From Meconema thalassinum (taxonomy: Eukaryota > Arthropoda > Insecta > Orthoptera > Tettigoniidae): 64,000 nt of DNA. The position numbers and the translations under genes were made by a program. The notes beneath the pieces were generated by a model, which did no database searches, was not told the origin of the DNA, and saw nothing but the letters and a program-made list of their open reading frames with translations. Location: contig OX336389.2 of assembly GCA_946902985.2 (NCBI GenBank), positions 788,144,979 to 788,208,978 of the forward strand, in the 5' to 3' direction. Shown in pieces: positions 19,514 through 30,639 of the stretch. Position 1 is the first letter of the stretch. Every line of letters begins with the position of its first letter.

Positions 19514-22500
19514 TTATAAACACACGGCAGTCTGCCCTTCTTGCAGCACTTGCTCTTTTCTATGATATTTCCTCAGATTGTAAATGTTATTTGTACCAAT
19601 GACACAATTTTCCTGATCTTTCAATAAGTAGGCATTCTTTCCTATCCTCTTCGAAACGACATAAGGTCCAGTAAACAATAAAAACAGCTTTGACATTTTC
19701 CCTTCCAATGCACAAGATGGCAACGGCTTACGTAACAAAACTTCGCTACCTACTTCTAATTCGTCGTAGACCCCCTTCTGTCGGCGTTTCCTTTGGTTTC
19801 CTGACTTTACTAAGTTGTCCCTGGCCAACAGAAGATAATACTCCGTGGAGTGTCCCTCACCCGGATCTAAACCTATCATTCTTGCTATTTCGTTGGAGGG
19901 CTTCCTTCCATAACGAATTTCATATGGTGAACATCCCGTACTCTCGTGTAACACTGAGTTTAACCAGCGTTCGGCATCACCCAACCGTGAGAACCACGCG
20001 TTGTGTTTGTCGTGCACGTATGTACGGAATATTCTTCCAATGGATTGCATAGACCGTTCAACCATGTTGCCTTGTGGATATCTAATTGAAGAGTAGATAA
20101 TCCGGGTACCTAGTTCCGTCAGCTTGGTAGTCCATATTTTAGACGTGAACTGGCTTCCATGATCGCTAAGTATACTGAGTGGGCATCCAAACTCAGGAAT
20201 ATACTTTTCTGCTATCTGCTTGACACAACACCTTCCCGTAGCTTGTCTCAAGGGATATAATTTGACAAATTTACTGAATGCGTCAATTATTACCATTATA
20301 AATTGGTATCCGTATCGAGACTTCACCAGTGGCCCATACAGATCAACACACACAAGCTCTCCCGGCTTCTTGGCTATTACCGCTTGATACTCTCCAATCA
20401 AGTGCCGATTTGAGTGCTTCGTGCGTTGGCAGAGATCGCAAGTAGCAAGAATCTTCCTAATCTTCCTTCCCATAGCTTTAAAAAAGAAATGCCCTTTAAT
20501 GGCGTACAGAACTTTCCTGGCTCCGAAATGACCCAATTGAGCATGAAAGAACCAGATTAAATCTTCCTGTAAAGATTCTGGTACACACACTTTCCACTCA
20601 CCATCTCTATCTTTCCTAGATAGCATACCTTGATATAGCCCGTACTTGAGCCTCCCTACTGATAACTCACCATCATTGCTGCTTCTCACCAAGCGGACAA
20701 TGTCGCCCAATACTCTGTCTCTCTCCTGTTCAACAGACATATTTCGTAAACGTACTCTCTCATCCTCCTGCACTATACGTTTACCAACACACACTAAGAT
20801 TCCTTCTTTCACTCCTATATTGATATCACACTCTTCACTATGAATGTGTCTGCTCAGGTAGTCTGCTAAATTATTATTCGTTCCACTGATATGTTTGATA
20901 CTGAAATCATATTCACTCATGGCTAGCGTCCAACGTGTCATCCTATTACTAGTTAACCTGCTAGATTTAATGAACGTTAGCGCCTGATGATCGGTCCAGA
21001 TTTGAAAGTGCGTGCCTAGCACGTAAACCCTAAATTTACTCATTGAGTAAATAATTGCCAAGAATTCCATCTCAGTAATTGTATAGCGTTTCTCAGCCAT
21101 TGACAAACCTCTACTTGCCAACGATACAATGCCTAACTGACCCTGATCATCGTATTGGCATAGGCAGCCTGCAATACCAACCTCTGATGCATCCGTGATT
21201 ACTATAAACTCTCTATCATACCTAGGGTGTTTCAGCATCACTGTTCTACTGAATCCTTCTTTCAGCGTTCTGAAGGCTTCCTCGTGGACCTGTGTCCATT
21301 TCCACACACTCTTACTCTTCAACAATTCTCTAAATGGTTGTAATAACCCTGCATACTGGACAACAAAACGCCTGAAATAATTGAGAACACCAATAAATGA
21401 CCTTAATTGCTTACTATTACGTGGAGACGGCATACTACTAATTTTCTCTAGCCTAGATGACTCTGGTGTAACACCATCTGCAGAAACAGTGTGTCCTAGA
21501 AAAGTTATGTGGTGTACACAAAATTCAGATTTTTCCAGTTTCAAAGTGAAACCCCCTTCCCATAATTTACGAAAAACTATACTCAAGTGATCTATATGTT
21601 CCTCGAATGTATGTGACGCAATAACTATGTCATCCACATAATTCGTAACAAACTCACTAGTCTCTGGACCTAGAGCCATAGATAAAGCTCGAATTAAGGC
21701 GGAACTGCTAGTTTTAGTCCCAAATGGTACTTTTTTGAACTGTAGGAGTCTATACTTAAAAGCAAAGGCAGTTAAATACCTATCTGAAGCACGGAGTGGA
21801 ACTTGCCAAAATGAGCTACTTAAATCTACTGTCGAGAACCACTTCCGCCCCTGAAAACGTTGAACTAATTCCTCCACTGTTTCAGTTCTCAGCTGGTCGC
21901 TTTCGATTCTGGTATTTAACATTCTGGCGTCTATGCACAGTCTCACTGAATTGTCTTTCTTGGCTACTACAACTAATGGATTTAAACAATGGCTAGCTGA
22001 AGGCTCAATTATGTCGTTTTCCAACATTAATTCTATCTGTTCTTCGACGGCTTTCATATATTTAGTTGCGACAGGATACCTAGGCCCTACGAAACTACTT
22101 GTGTCTTTAACGACAAAACTATGCTCATATAAGTGTGTTGCTCCGGGTTTTGAGCTGAAAATTTCCTTATATTTTATTAATACCTCATGTAACTGATGAC
22201 CTTGCTCATCATCCAGCTTACACTGTGACAATGCATCATGGATCCTACTCTCAAGTTCAGACTCCATTGCAACCTGACACACCTTAAAAACTTTGCTCTC
22301 ACTAGCATCTCCGCGGTCTACCTCATTTACTTCAGGAAACTCATCACTCACAACCACGTTGCTTTCTTCCTCAAACATACACACTTTCATCTGTTTGTCA
22401 GTCTTAGACACCTTATACGTAACCTGAACTTCTTTATCCTGCCAAAATAAACATATCCTGCCAAAATGAAAATCTAATTTAACTTGATATAATGATAACC

Positions 22501-22957
22501 ATTCCGCACCGAGAATCACCGGATATACTAAATTTGGAACTGTCAAACAGGGCTGAAATTTAACTAACTCACTAATGTTAATTGGAACTGCGACTTGCTT
22601 AGATATTTTCTGAGACCTACTACCTACAGCTGTGACAATGAAAGTGGACTTAACTGGAATTATATCAACATGAATACCTTCTCTCATTACATCTTCCAAA
22701 AATCTTAAATTTATACAAGAGTTTTCGCTTCCACTGTCCAATAAAACATCAACTTCTTTACCCCACACATTAAGTTTAATTACTGGTGACATAATCTCAT
22801 TCTCAACATTGTCTAAATTTCCACCATTTAGGTCATAAAGCAGTTCTTCTCTAACATCTATATTAAAATCTCCTAAATACTCAATATTCCTAGGACATTG
22901 AACTGCAATCACTTCGGGCTGTCTGTTGACCTCACTGCAACCCGTTATTCGTTTAAA
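19514..22957 (-). CDS. pol: Ty3/gypsy Pol polyprotein (protease, RT, RNase H, integrase)
   Basis: The frame is open from a stop at 22960-22958 to a TAA at 19514. There is no ATG near the start, and translation is expected by -1 frameshifting from gag. Counting from a GTG at 22912: protease DSG at 59-61; RT with FGTK near 397-400 and YVDD at 425-428; RNase H acidic residues at TDAS (about 573), TEME, WTDH (641) and LAD (684); integrase zinc finger His790, His795, Cys825, Cys828; catalytic Asp857, Asp917 and Glu952, giving the D,D35E spacing; and a C-terminal FTGPYVV (GPY/F) module. All catalytic residues are present over 1132 residues, the full length for the family. Domain order (RT-RH-IN) is that of Ty3/gypsy. 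Confidence 0.95.
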   Translation of the reverse strand, partial: FKRITGCSEVNRQPEVIAVQCPRNIEYLGDFNIDVREELLYDLNGGNLDNVENEIMSPVIKLNVWGKEVDVLLDSGSENSCINLRFLEDVMREGIHVDIIPVKSTFIVTAVGSRSQKISKQVAVPINISELVKFQPCLTVPNLVYPVILGAEWLSLYQVKLDFHFGRICLFWQDKEVQVTYKVSKTDKQMKVCMFEEESNVVVSDEFPEVNEVDRGDASESKVFKVCQVAMESELESRIHDALSQCKLDDEQGHQLHEVLIKYKEIFSSKPGATHLYEHSFVVKDTSSFVGPRYPVATKYMKAVEEQIELMLENDIIEPSASHCLNPLVVVAKKDNSVRLCIDARMLNTRIESDQLRTETVEELVQRFQGRKWFSTVDLSSSFWQVPLRASDRYLTAFAFKYRLLQFKKVPFGTKTSSSALIRALSMALGPETSEFVTNYVDDIVIASHTFEEHIDHLSIVFRKLWEGGFTLKLEKSEFCVHHITFLGHTVSADGVTPESSRLEKISSMPSPRNSKQLRSFIGVLNYFRRFVVQYAGLLQPFRELLKSKSVWKWTQVHEEAFRTLKEGFSRTVMLKHPRYDREFIVITDASEVGIAGCLCQYDDQGQLGIVSLASRGLSMAEKRYTITEMEFLAIIYSMSKFRVYVLGTHFQIWTDHQALTFIKSSRLTSNRMTRWTLAMSEYDFSIKHISGTNNNLADYLSRHIHSEECDINIGVKEGILVCVGKRIVQEDERVRLRNMSVEQERDRVLGDIVRLVRSSNDGELSVGRLKYGLYQGMLSRKDRDGEWKVCVPESLQEDLIWFFHAQLGHFGARKVLYAIKGHFFFKAMGRKIRKILATCDLCQRTKHSNRHLIGEYQAVIAKKPGELVCVDLYGPLVKSRYGYQFIMVIIDAFSKFVKLYPLRQATGRCCVKQIAEKYIPEFGCPLSILSDHGSQFTSKIWTTKLTELGTRIIYSSIRYPQGNMVERSMQSIGRIFRTYVHDKHNAWFSRLGDAERWLNSVLHESTGCSPYEIRYGRKPSNEIARMIGLDPGEGHSTEYYLLLARDNLVKSGNQRKRRQKGVYDELEVGSEVLLRKPLPSCALEGKMSKLFLLFTGPYVVSKRIGKNAYLLKDQENCVIGTNNIYNLRKYHRKEQVLQEGQTAVCL
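22915..22957 (-). promoter_or_regulatory. -1 ribosomal frameshift signal at the gag-pol junction
   Basis: On the minus strand the heptamer T TTA AAC (22957-22951) is in the gag frame. Slipping back one base gives TTT AAA and continues directly in the pol frame, which opens just upstream of it. Gag stops two codons later (TAA, 22947-22945). Six bases after the heptamer, CGGG(TTG)...(CAA)...CCCG can form a stem-loop. This matches the classic slippery site, spacer and stem architecture. Confidence 0.85.
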
Positions 22958-24447
22958 TTAGGCCTACCTGCCCCTGATGTAGATTGTTGTTGTTGACCTG
23001 TACGTCTGTCTGGCCTAGTACCTTCCCCTACTCTGTTCAAATTCTCGTTCCTCGTATTTGCTGTGCGTCCCCCATTGTCAAGTCGTCTTTCGTAATTCGC
23101 ATTCCTGCCTTGTTCTCTTCCCCTCTCTCTCTCACCCTGCCCGAAATTATCTCCTCTACTTATTGGCTTGCGTTCGGTCCTACTATTTTCAAGAGAGTCA
23201 AAGTTTTCCAATAGCTTCTCGAACCCGTCAATAGTAGTAATATTCTGCATGAAGAATGCTTCTTTAATTATATCAGGAAAATGCCTTAATAATGTTTTAA
23301 TTACCTGTGATTCAGTCTCTAAACCTTCTAAATTCTGGCATATAAGTACATGCGCTAAGAAATACTCTGTGTACGAAACACCATCTCTCCTTTGGTACTT
23401 CCCAAAAATAATGTTACATCTTTCTCTTTCTTGCACATTTTCATTCCAGTACTTGGCTATGAACTTCTCTTTAAATTTTCTAAAACTAGTCATCTGGTAT
23501 TTATACACACTGAACCATGACCTTGAATCCCTAACAAAAGATTTATCTAGCATCTCAAGTACTTGTTCCCATTGAACGATCCCCTTTTCTAAATCTTTAG
23601 CGAACTTCTTTTCTACTGTTTTTAAGAATTCCATTGGGTTATATGCCTTGCCTGTGAATACTGGCAAATCTGCCTCTTTAGTTAGAAATCTACTTAAATT
23701 TCCTATTTGTACATTACCGCTATTTGTTGCTATTTGCTTCTGACATCTCTGCAATTTCTCCTCCATTTTATCTGTCTTACTCGCTACTTCTTCACTGATA
23801 CTGTTAAATTTACTGTTAACCTCTTCCCTAATTTCTTGATTATCGCTCTCTAGTTTATTTTCTAAATTACCTATTTTAGCAATATTATTATCACACTTGA
23901 CCTTCATACTGTTGACTTCTCCTTCTAAGTCAACCCTAACCTTACTACATTTAATTTTCACTTCCTCGTCAATTTTATCAACTCGCTCCGACACTTGTTG
24001 CATTCTGGCGTCAACCTTAAGTGACCATGATTCCTCCACCTCAGTAATCCTGCTTTCTAACTTATTGTGAAAAAGATCTATTGATTTCTCTAATTGATCA
24101 CTACGCACGTCAAATTTCTTACTTTGTTTCTCTAACTTCATACTCTGTTCAGCTAACTTTGCACTTTGCTCGCCTAACTTAATATCTATGTTTCTGTTCT
24201 GTTCCTCTTGCTTCTTACTCTGTTCTGTTATCAGCATCGTCAGGTTTCGAAGCCAGGAAGGATTCTCCCCCTCATTAATCTGGATGTTTGTAGCCCCGTC
24301 TTGTTTATTTTCCTCAGTTTCCTGATTTTCGCTTACTTTTGACATCTCATCATTGGTACCCTGCACATCTAATTTCGACATTTTAACTGATCTTATAATA
24401 CTACGGTTTCTCAAATTTATGTTCCCCAAATTATCCCTGTTACTCAT
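22945..24447 (-). CDS. gag: Ty3/gypsy Gag with long coiled coil
   Basis: 500 residues from the ATG at 24447; the frame is open slightly further upstream without an ATG. The N-terminal half is a long coiled coil rich in Glu, Lys, Gln and Ser with KLEKQSKKFD- and KLAEQSMKLE-like heptads. The centre has the retrotransposon gag (capsid) fold signature around SWFSVYKYQMTSFRKFKEKF and KYQRRDGVSYTEYF. The C-terminus is Arg/Gly/Asn-rich with no CCHC zinc knuckle, so RNA binding is probably through the basic tail. It ends within the frameshift site. Its second-element relative at 45728 has the same plan. Confidence 0.93.
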   Translation of the reverse strand: MSNRDNLGNINLRNRSIIRSVKMSKLDVQGTNDEMSKVSENQETEENKQDGATNIQINEGENPSWLRNLTMLITEQSKKQEEQNRNIDIKLGEQSAKLAEQSMKLEKQSKKFDVRSDQLEKSIDLFHNKLESRITEVEESWSLKVDARMQQVSERVDKIDEEVKIKCSKVRVDLEGEVNSMKVKCDNNIAKIGNLENKLESDNQEIREEVNSKFNSISEEVASKTDKMEEKLQRCQKQIATNSGNVQIGNLSRFLTKEADLPVFTGKAYNPMEFLKTVEKKFAKDLEKGIVQWEQVLEMLDKSFVRDSRSWFSVYKYQMTSFRKFKEKFIAKYWNENVQERERCNIIFGKYQRRDGVSYTEYFLAHVLICQNLEGLETESQVIKTLLRHFPDIIKEAFFMQNITTIDGFEKLLENFDSLENSRTERKPISRGDNFGQGERERGREQGRNANYERRLDNGGRTANTRNENLNRVGEGTRPDRRTGQQQQSTSGAGRPNLNE

Positions 24448-24654
24448 TACCCAAAAAAACAACTCATCAAAAGAACACTACTAATTTATAACCGTAGTTC
24501 CCTAACTTGATATATGCCTCTTTATTGAAAAACTCGGAATGAATGCAAAGAGTACTCGTTTATATCGTACATGAAAACAACTTTAAACTTTAACATACTT
24601 GAAATAAACTGGATTTATACATAATATCCATTCTCTACAGTACGATATTTCGTA

Positions 24655-24674
24655 GCCCCACATTGGTTGTGCCA
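24655..24674 (-). promoter_or_regulatory. Primer binding site, tRNA-Lys-like
   Basis: On the minus strand, two bases after the 5' LTR, TGGCACAACCAATGTGGGGC begins with TGG and ends in GTGGGGC, similar to the 3' end complement of tRNA-Lys. Confidence 0.65.
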
Positions 24675-24676
24675 TT

Positions 24677-25974
24677 TGTAACGGCTTCCTTTCTCGTTGG
24701 ATATCGCTCTACAAGTTGGGCGATCATTTATAACGTTTCTACAGATATTACACTCAAGACTCCTTAAAACCACCTCATCGTTCTTATTTAGCATTGGCCT
24801 GTCTAGACAGACGACATACACTTTATTAATTTAGATTTACTGGGCGCCAGTTATCGTAAAGATAACACATTAAAATTTTATTTAGCCACGGCCGCTCCCT
24901 TCCTTGAGCCAAGATCTATCATCGGAGCGTAGGGCAATAAACTTGCTCTATGAGATACTCTTTGCATTCCAACTATCCTATATATTCAACTCCCAATGAA
25001 CAAGACATTTTAACTAATACTGGTTTATTTACAACAAAATTATTAACATTTGATCTGAGGTTTCGAGCTGTGTACAATATGTGCATTAATATTCCCTAAT
25101 TGCGGGGCAATATTGACTGTCTTCTCGCTAGCGCTGATCTTCTGTGTTGATAATAACTCGGTCCACATACCTGGTGCCTTGTGGTTCAAAGTCCATCTCG
25201 TTGGTCTGCTTGTAGTCTAATTTGAGATCTTACGCCAACACACGTTTATTGACCTTTGAAAACATATGTTTTCTTCTTCTCGTTGTTGTTGTTGTTGTTG
25301 CTGCTGCTGCTGCTTGTTTCTGAGTTTGATCACCATGGTAAGCAAATTTGAACAAACCAGGCTAATTGAATTCACTAAGTCCCATCTTACTGAGGGACTG
25401 GCAGAGTCTACGACTCACAAAGTCAGTGAGTGAGTGCGTGATCGAATATGTGAATGACAGAATAGAATCTATAGAATAGCCAGTGCTGAAGTCGCGCTGG
25501 GCTTTTATACACTCTGAATGGTCCCGATGTTTCGCGGCATAAATTTGCCCGCGACCCATCAGACCAATTATAGCAAAGCATTTCTCAGTCCTCAAGCGAC
25601 GCTAAAACTTCTCCGAGCGGGAATACAGGCCCGCGTACTTCAAATATTCCACTCAGAACCCGCTATTCCTCTCGTTGCGCATTTATATATTCCGCCGAAA
25701 TCTTTCTCCAAGCCCTTGTCTCCAGTCAGCGTGGCTTCGTTCCAGAAATACATTTTCTTGCAATATGTTGCTTCACCGTCCGTAACTTCTTCCAACCATG
25801 CCCGTCCTGTCTTTACAATTTAACTAATAAAACAGCCCTAGACCTCTATAAAAACCCTGTTTCTTAATCTAAGCACTTGACAATATTATATATGACTATG
25901 GTAATGACGTGAATATGGTATGGCCCCTCCCTTGATATTAATGGGTGAATAAAACGATATAACTTTGATATTTC

Positions 25975-26011
<37 letters not shown>

Positions 26012-26069
26012 CAATGACTTTAAAAATAATAATAATAATAATTTGTACCGTAATCAAGATTACGTTACA
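24677..26069 (-). repeat. 5' LTR of the intact gypsy element
   Basis: 1393 bp, nearly identical to the copy at 17784-19173: I noted one substitution (C for T near 25930) and one extra AAT unit. It is bounded by TG...CA and followed by the CAAA target duplication. It is the promoter-bearing copy. Confidence 0.93.
25502..25509 (-). promoter_or_regulatory. TATA box in the 5' LTR
   Basis: Minus-strand TATAAAAG followed by GCCCAGCGCGACTTCAGCAC. It is the only strong TATA on the sense strand in the middle of the LTR and plausibly sets the RNA start about 25-30 bases downstream. Confidence 0.55.
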
Positions 26070-27522
26070 CAAAAAACAAATATTTACAAAATAAAAAAAT
26101 ACTAAATCTACTAGTTACAAACAAAGCCATGTCTCTAAACGATCAAACAGAAATATCACACCTCCTCCACCTTGTGGTCATAACCCCATGGTAAGGAGTG
26201 AGCAGGTCATCAGCCCACACACGTTTGTTATCCATGGAGGTGAGGGTGCGTTTTCTCTCTTCCACAATATACAAATTATGGTTGCTGGATTGTAACCTGC
26301 ACTGTTTATGTGACATAGCTTTGCCAGTTTGTAAAACTGCTAGGTAGTCGTCTACACGAAGAGATTTTACCACTGCCCTACCTACACCTTTTGCTATTTT
26401 GGCTTCCTTACAGTCTAGTGTGCGATAAGCATACATTTTGGAAGCCATACCTGCGAATTCCGTCATAATGGAATCACCGCATTCACCTTTTAAAACACCC
26501 ATTTCCTTCTTGTTTTTAATGGGCAGCTGAAACACGTTGTCAGCGCTATACGATGAGGTGTCTAACCAGTCACTATATTGCCTCATGACGTCATAGGGGT
26601 TGCAGTGGCGAATGTGGTAAATGAATGAGTCCGTATCCATATACAAAAGCGGTACGTACTTAAAATTTTGTTTGGCAAACTCGTAGTGGAATCGATACAT
26701 GACCGATTTGGAAAAGTCTAAAATAACTTAGCCCAAATAAATGGGCTTATCCATGGTCACACTGGTATTACTCAATTCAATGGTGGCCAAATTCTCATCG
26801 ATAATTTTAAAGGATTTGAAATTTGTCTTGGCATCATACCGCCGGGCAACCCACCACCCTTCCCAGACATTGATCAATTTAATGTCACGGTATTTGCGGG
26901 CATTTTCCATTGACTTTCCATAGATGCAGTTGTTAATTTATTTTAAAAAATAATTTCAAACTGCTTTGTTGCCATTTGTGGGTGCTCTGTGTTGAGTTGA
27001 ATGTATGGCTTGATAGAAGATGGTAGTTTTACGTGACCGTGAATCCTATGATTATGAGCCACGGGTGTATGACTTGAGCCATACTTTTTGTGCAAAGGAA
27101 ATACCTCCATGGATTTTCTTCAACACCAAGCCTTGGGCTAGGCATTGCACCAACATTTGGATATGTAACACATACCGATTTTTGTTGTAAAGTGTGCCCA
27201 TGAGTTTTGAAATTTTCACTTTACTGTCAGGGAGAACCATTCGCTTTAGGCAGAATGGAAAATCAGCATGTTTATCATAAAAGAATGAGGGATATTCAGT
27301 AGCCACTTCTAACACATATCCACGGCCTCTTTCTTGGCTGGCTGTGTTTACATCAAATTGTGATACTTGTTTGTCAGCAGCCAAGCAAAATCCGCATAGG
27401 GTAAAGGCTGGCTCATGGCATAGCCATACAAATTATGTACATCATAGTGCATTAAGTACGATTCTGGTTTGTCTTGCGAATAAGAGGGCATGTAGGAATT
27501 ATTCGCTTCGGCATGCCGCTGG

Positions 27523-28744
27523 TTAAGGGGATAGTCTGTTAATAAAATATTGAATTTTTGTGTTTTTCTTTTTTTGCCTAAATATGTTCATTCATATAAG
27601 TGCTTTCATATTACCAAGGGATTTTGTGAAATTCCAAAGAGAAATGTAGAAAAAATATAATTAAATACTAGCCTGCAGCTGAGGAGTGGGCGTGGCATCA
27701 TATGACACTGCCGCAATGTTACTTGTTTGCTCTGAAAAAATGATATGAATGTAAGGAGTGAATCTGGACTTTGGTGCCATCTCTTGAGCATTCCAGGTAT
27801 TCCAGTGTTCTTTGAGATGCAGCTATTTATTTATGCTCTGTGATCATAAGGTCTTTGAAGTCGTTTGTAAACAAATGAGTGTCTACATAGTATAATCATG
27901 TCAAAGTGCCCAAAGGGTGCATTTGTATACAATAATAATGTAGAACTAGCTGTGACAGAAGCTGTTTCACAGTTCAATCAGGGATGCTATCTGACAGAAC
28001 CAACAAGAACAACAGAGACCACTCCACTGTCAGCAATAAGGAAGGGACTGAGCAAAGTTAGAGACGAGCGACGAAGGAAACAAAAGGCAAAACGGTGCTT
28101 AGAATTAGAAAAACGAAGATGACATGCATCAAGATAGACGGCCGTACACAGTTACACACTGAGGAAGCCCGAAAGAGAAAAGAAAGAACAACATACAGCC
28201 CAGGTGTATTTTAGAGCAAGGATTGGCGGACGATTGTGTTGTGTAACTTTGACTGCGTTTATCTTTAATTTGTGAAATTGAACATTTAAATATAACATTT
28301 TCCTAGTAAATATTATCTGAATTTGATGGATTTTTGGAGATAATCCCTACAAACAGTATCATTTTCTGTTTAAGGTATTTGGAAACGAAAATATTGATAA
28401 ATATATGTTTTAATTATTTCAATAAGAAGATTCAAAATTTTGAAAATTAATTTAAAGGTCACCCACCACACAAGATACCCAAAAACCTTACACAAAACTG
28501 TTTGGCTATATTATGAGATACAGTCTTCAAATTTTCAAGCACATTAAAGTAAATTTACTATTAAAAATGATTTTCAAAAAACCCTTAAAAATAAAATAAA
28601 AATATTTTTCTCAACAACGGTTCGATCACTTGAGTTGTAAGTTTGTAATTGTATTTAATACTACTCACAAATTATATGTTTAAAATTTGAGACCAATTGA
28701 TAAATTAGGGGAAAAGTTTCATTTTTACCAGACTATCCCCTTAA
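27523..28744 (+). mobile_element. Non-autonomous Kolobok-type DNA transposon inserted in polB
   Basis: The element (27527-28740, 1214 bp) has inverted ends GGGGATAGTCTG...CAGACTATCCCC, and TTAA on each side (27523-27526, 28741-28744) is the target duplication. TTAA sites are used by piggyBac and Kolobok elements; the internal coding relic favours Kolobok. Outside the element the polB reading resumes on both sides, showing that it is an insertion. The rest of the interior (28215-28720) is AT-rich and non-coding. Confidence 0.85.
27898..28214 (+). pseudogene. C-terminal remnant of a Kolobok (Mutator-like domain) transposase
   Basis: A 74-residue frame (27898-28122) begins MSKCPKGAFVYNNNVELAV and goes on to AVSQFNQG and a basic tail. 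After one frameshift another short segment ends in YSPGVF and a TAG at 28212-28214. From memory, arthropod and cnidarian transposases with a Mutator-like transposase domain end in a similar CPK...FN...basic tail. The catalytic domain is absent. Confidence 0.55.
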
Positions 28745-30608
28745 GCGACCCAAGCCAATGCGAATGCCCTTTTCAAAGAATAAGACCATGTCTACATCCG
28801 TGAGTAAATCCAATTCCACTTCAGTGTATTTCAAAGCTGCGTAAAATGGGAGCCCAGGTCTCGTATAATAGTGAGCCGGGTCAAGACCATAGATGTTTTG
28901 ACACAAATCACGGAAATTTTCAAACACATCTGTGAGCAGCAAAACATCAAGTTATAGGTAATGCTTAGCATAATAACCCAGCGTCTTGATAAAAATAACG
29001 CTCGCCTAAGTTGCCACGCACGTGCATAGTCTTTATCGGAAACGGTACAACCTGTTAGTTTTGGGTAACATTTATCTTGTGGTGGGAGAGTTTTTTGGCG
29101 TAACACGTCCCAGTTTTTACAGAAATCATACGGGAAAATACCTTTCCGAATGCACAATTTAAATTTCTCAGGATCTTGAAAATGCATTCTGGTGTATTTT
29201 AGTTCCTTCTCATCCAAGCCATTCACAAGACTATCTAAAGAGGATGTCATAAACTTAAAGGAATCCAAAAATCGAATGCAAAAGTTGCCCAACCACCATG
29301 TCAAGGCTGTAAAACGTTCATGGTTTTGGGGGATAATTGAAATCGAGCCCTTCTTGACATGACCCAATTCACGAATCAGAAACTGAATGTCATAATTTGC
29401 CAGATTGTGGAAAAATACACTGATAAATCGAGGAGCTGAATACTTCAAATTACATTCACTGTGCGCAGCTCCCCAAAACTCTCCCGTAAAGTGCGAGTGG
29501 TCTATGACTTTTTCCTCTCCACCTAAAATAGGCTATTCACAATAATAGCATGTGGTTGCATGCTCATACTGCTGCTGCTGTTCTGGAGTTAGGCTCATGG
29601 GTACTGGATTGTCCAGTAACTCTTGGACATGATCAGCCAAAGCCACAAGTTGGTCCAAAAACCATTTATCACAATCTGGTCCCTGACGGGATTTATAATA
29701 GGATTTTGTGTGGTCATAAGCTCACACCACATTAAATCCTATAGCAAAGGGTTCATGTTTTTGAATGGGTGTGGTTGAGCTAATGGCTGGATATGGTTCA
29801 CATCCCGCCATGACTGTGGTGAGAGCTTCAAAATCTGCATACAACACATAGTGGACAGTATCACGCTTATGAATGTTCTTAAATTTCAAAACAGCTTTGT
29901 CCCCTTGCGGCAATACTAGTCTCACCGCTTCATGAGATACACAATCTACCCTACGTCGTTCCAAATGGGTAGGGGTTTTAAAATAATGCAGACAACGATC
30001 ACAAATATGTTTTTCACCAGCGTGTTCAGACACTTGTCTGCTTAGCAATATACTCAGGCTTTTAATCAGGCAATAGTGATTTACCTCTCCTACAGATAAA
30101 TATAAAAGATGAATGTGGTGTCGTTTCGGTTCTTTTGTAGCATAAAGAAGACCCACAATGGCATCACAATCACACCTTGAACAAAAAGACCTGGTTATCT
30201 TCTTTAAACCTATGGATCTCGGCTAAGTCCATAGGGAACGACACACGAGTTAAATTTTAATTTTCTTTCAATTCATCAAAATTGGCCTTGTACTTTCATG
30301 GTCTGTAACAATGCTGTTGTACTGGCTGCAAATAAGCGGCCACACACCACAGAATGCAATCATTGTCATGGTTCTCAATATTCACCACCGGTTTCCGACA
30401 GGCAATCGCTGGTGGTGTGTTAATAAAGCTAAACCCAGTATTCAACGGGTTGAATTGACAAATGATGATTTGAAGGTGATAATTTTTTTCTAACGCAAGA
30501 CAACTGGGTCCTTGTTGCCGTTTATAAAATTTTGTTAGCAAGGCATTGTTCACATTGGATTGATACCACTCTTTCAGATTTTCGGCTATCAAAAGCTCTT
30601 GCATTTTT

Positions 30609-30639
30609 CTGCAAAATATAAAATGTTTTTTATGCTCAC
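30609..30639 (-). other. Possible 31-nt intron in the polB N-terminal region
   Basis: The minus strand has GTGAGC at 30639 and TATTTTGCAG ending at 30609. Removing it joins the upstream frame (ending IYKKG) to the downstream frame (MQELLIAEN) without a shift. At 31 nt it is shorter than most spliceosomal introns, so a coincidence or a shortened intron is possible. Confidence 0.4.

Larger units (their letters stand above)
17784..26069 (-). mobile_element. Complete, apparently intact Ty3/gypsy LTR retrotransposon
   Basis: About 8.29 kb: LTR, gag, pol, LTR, read on the minus strand. Ends are TGTAACG...CGTTACA and the insertion is flanked by CAAA on both sides (17780-17783 and 26070-26073), a 4 bp target duplication. 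LTR copies differ by about one substitution and one 3 bp microsatellite step, and both genes are open. The primer site is tRNA-Lys-like and gag-pol are joined by a -1 frameshift signal. There is no env. I cannot assign the clade; gag lacks zinc knuckles. This is a very young and possibly active insertion. Confidence 0.93.
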
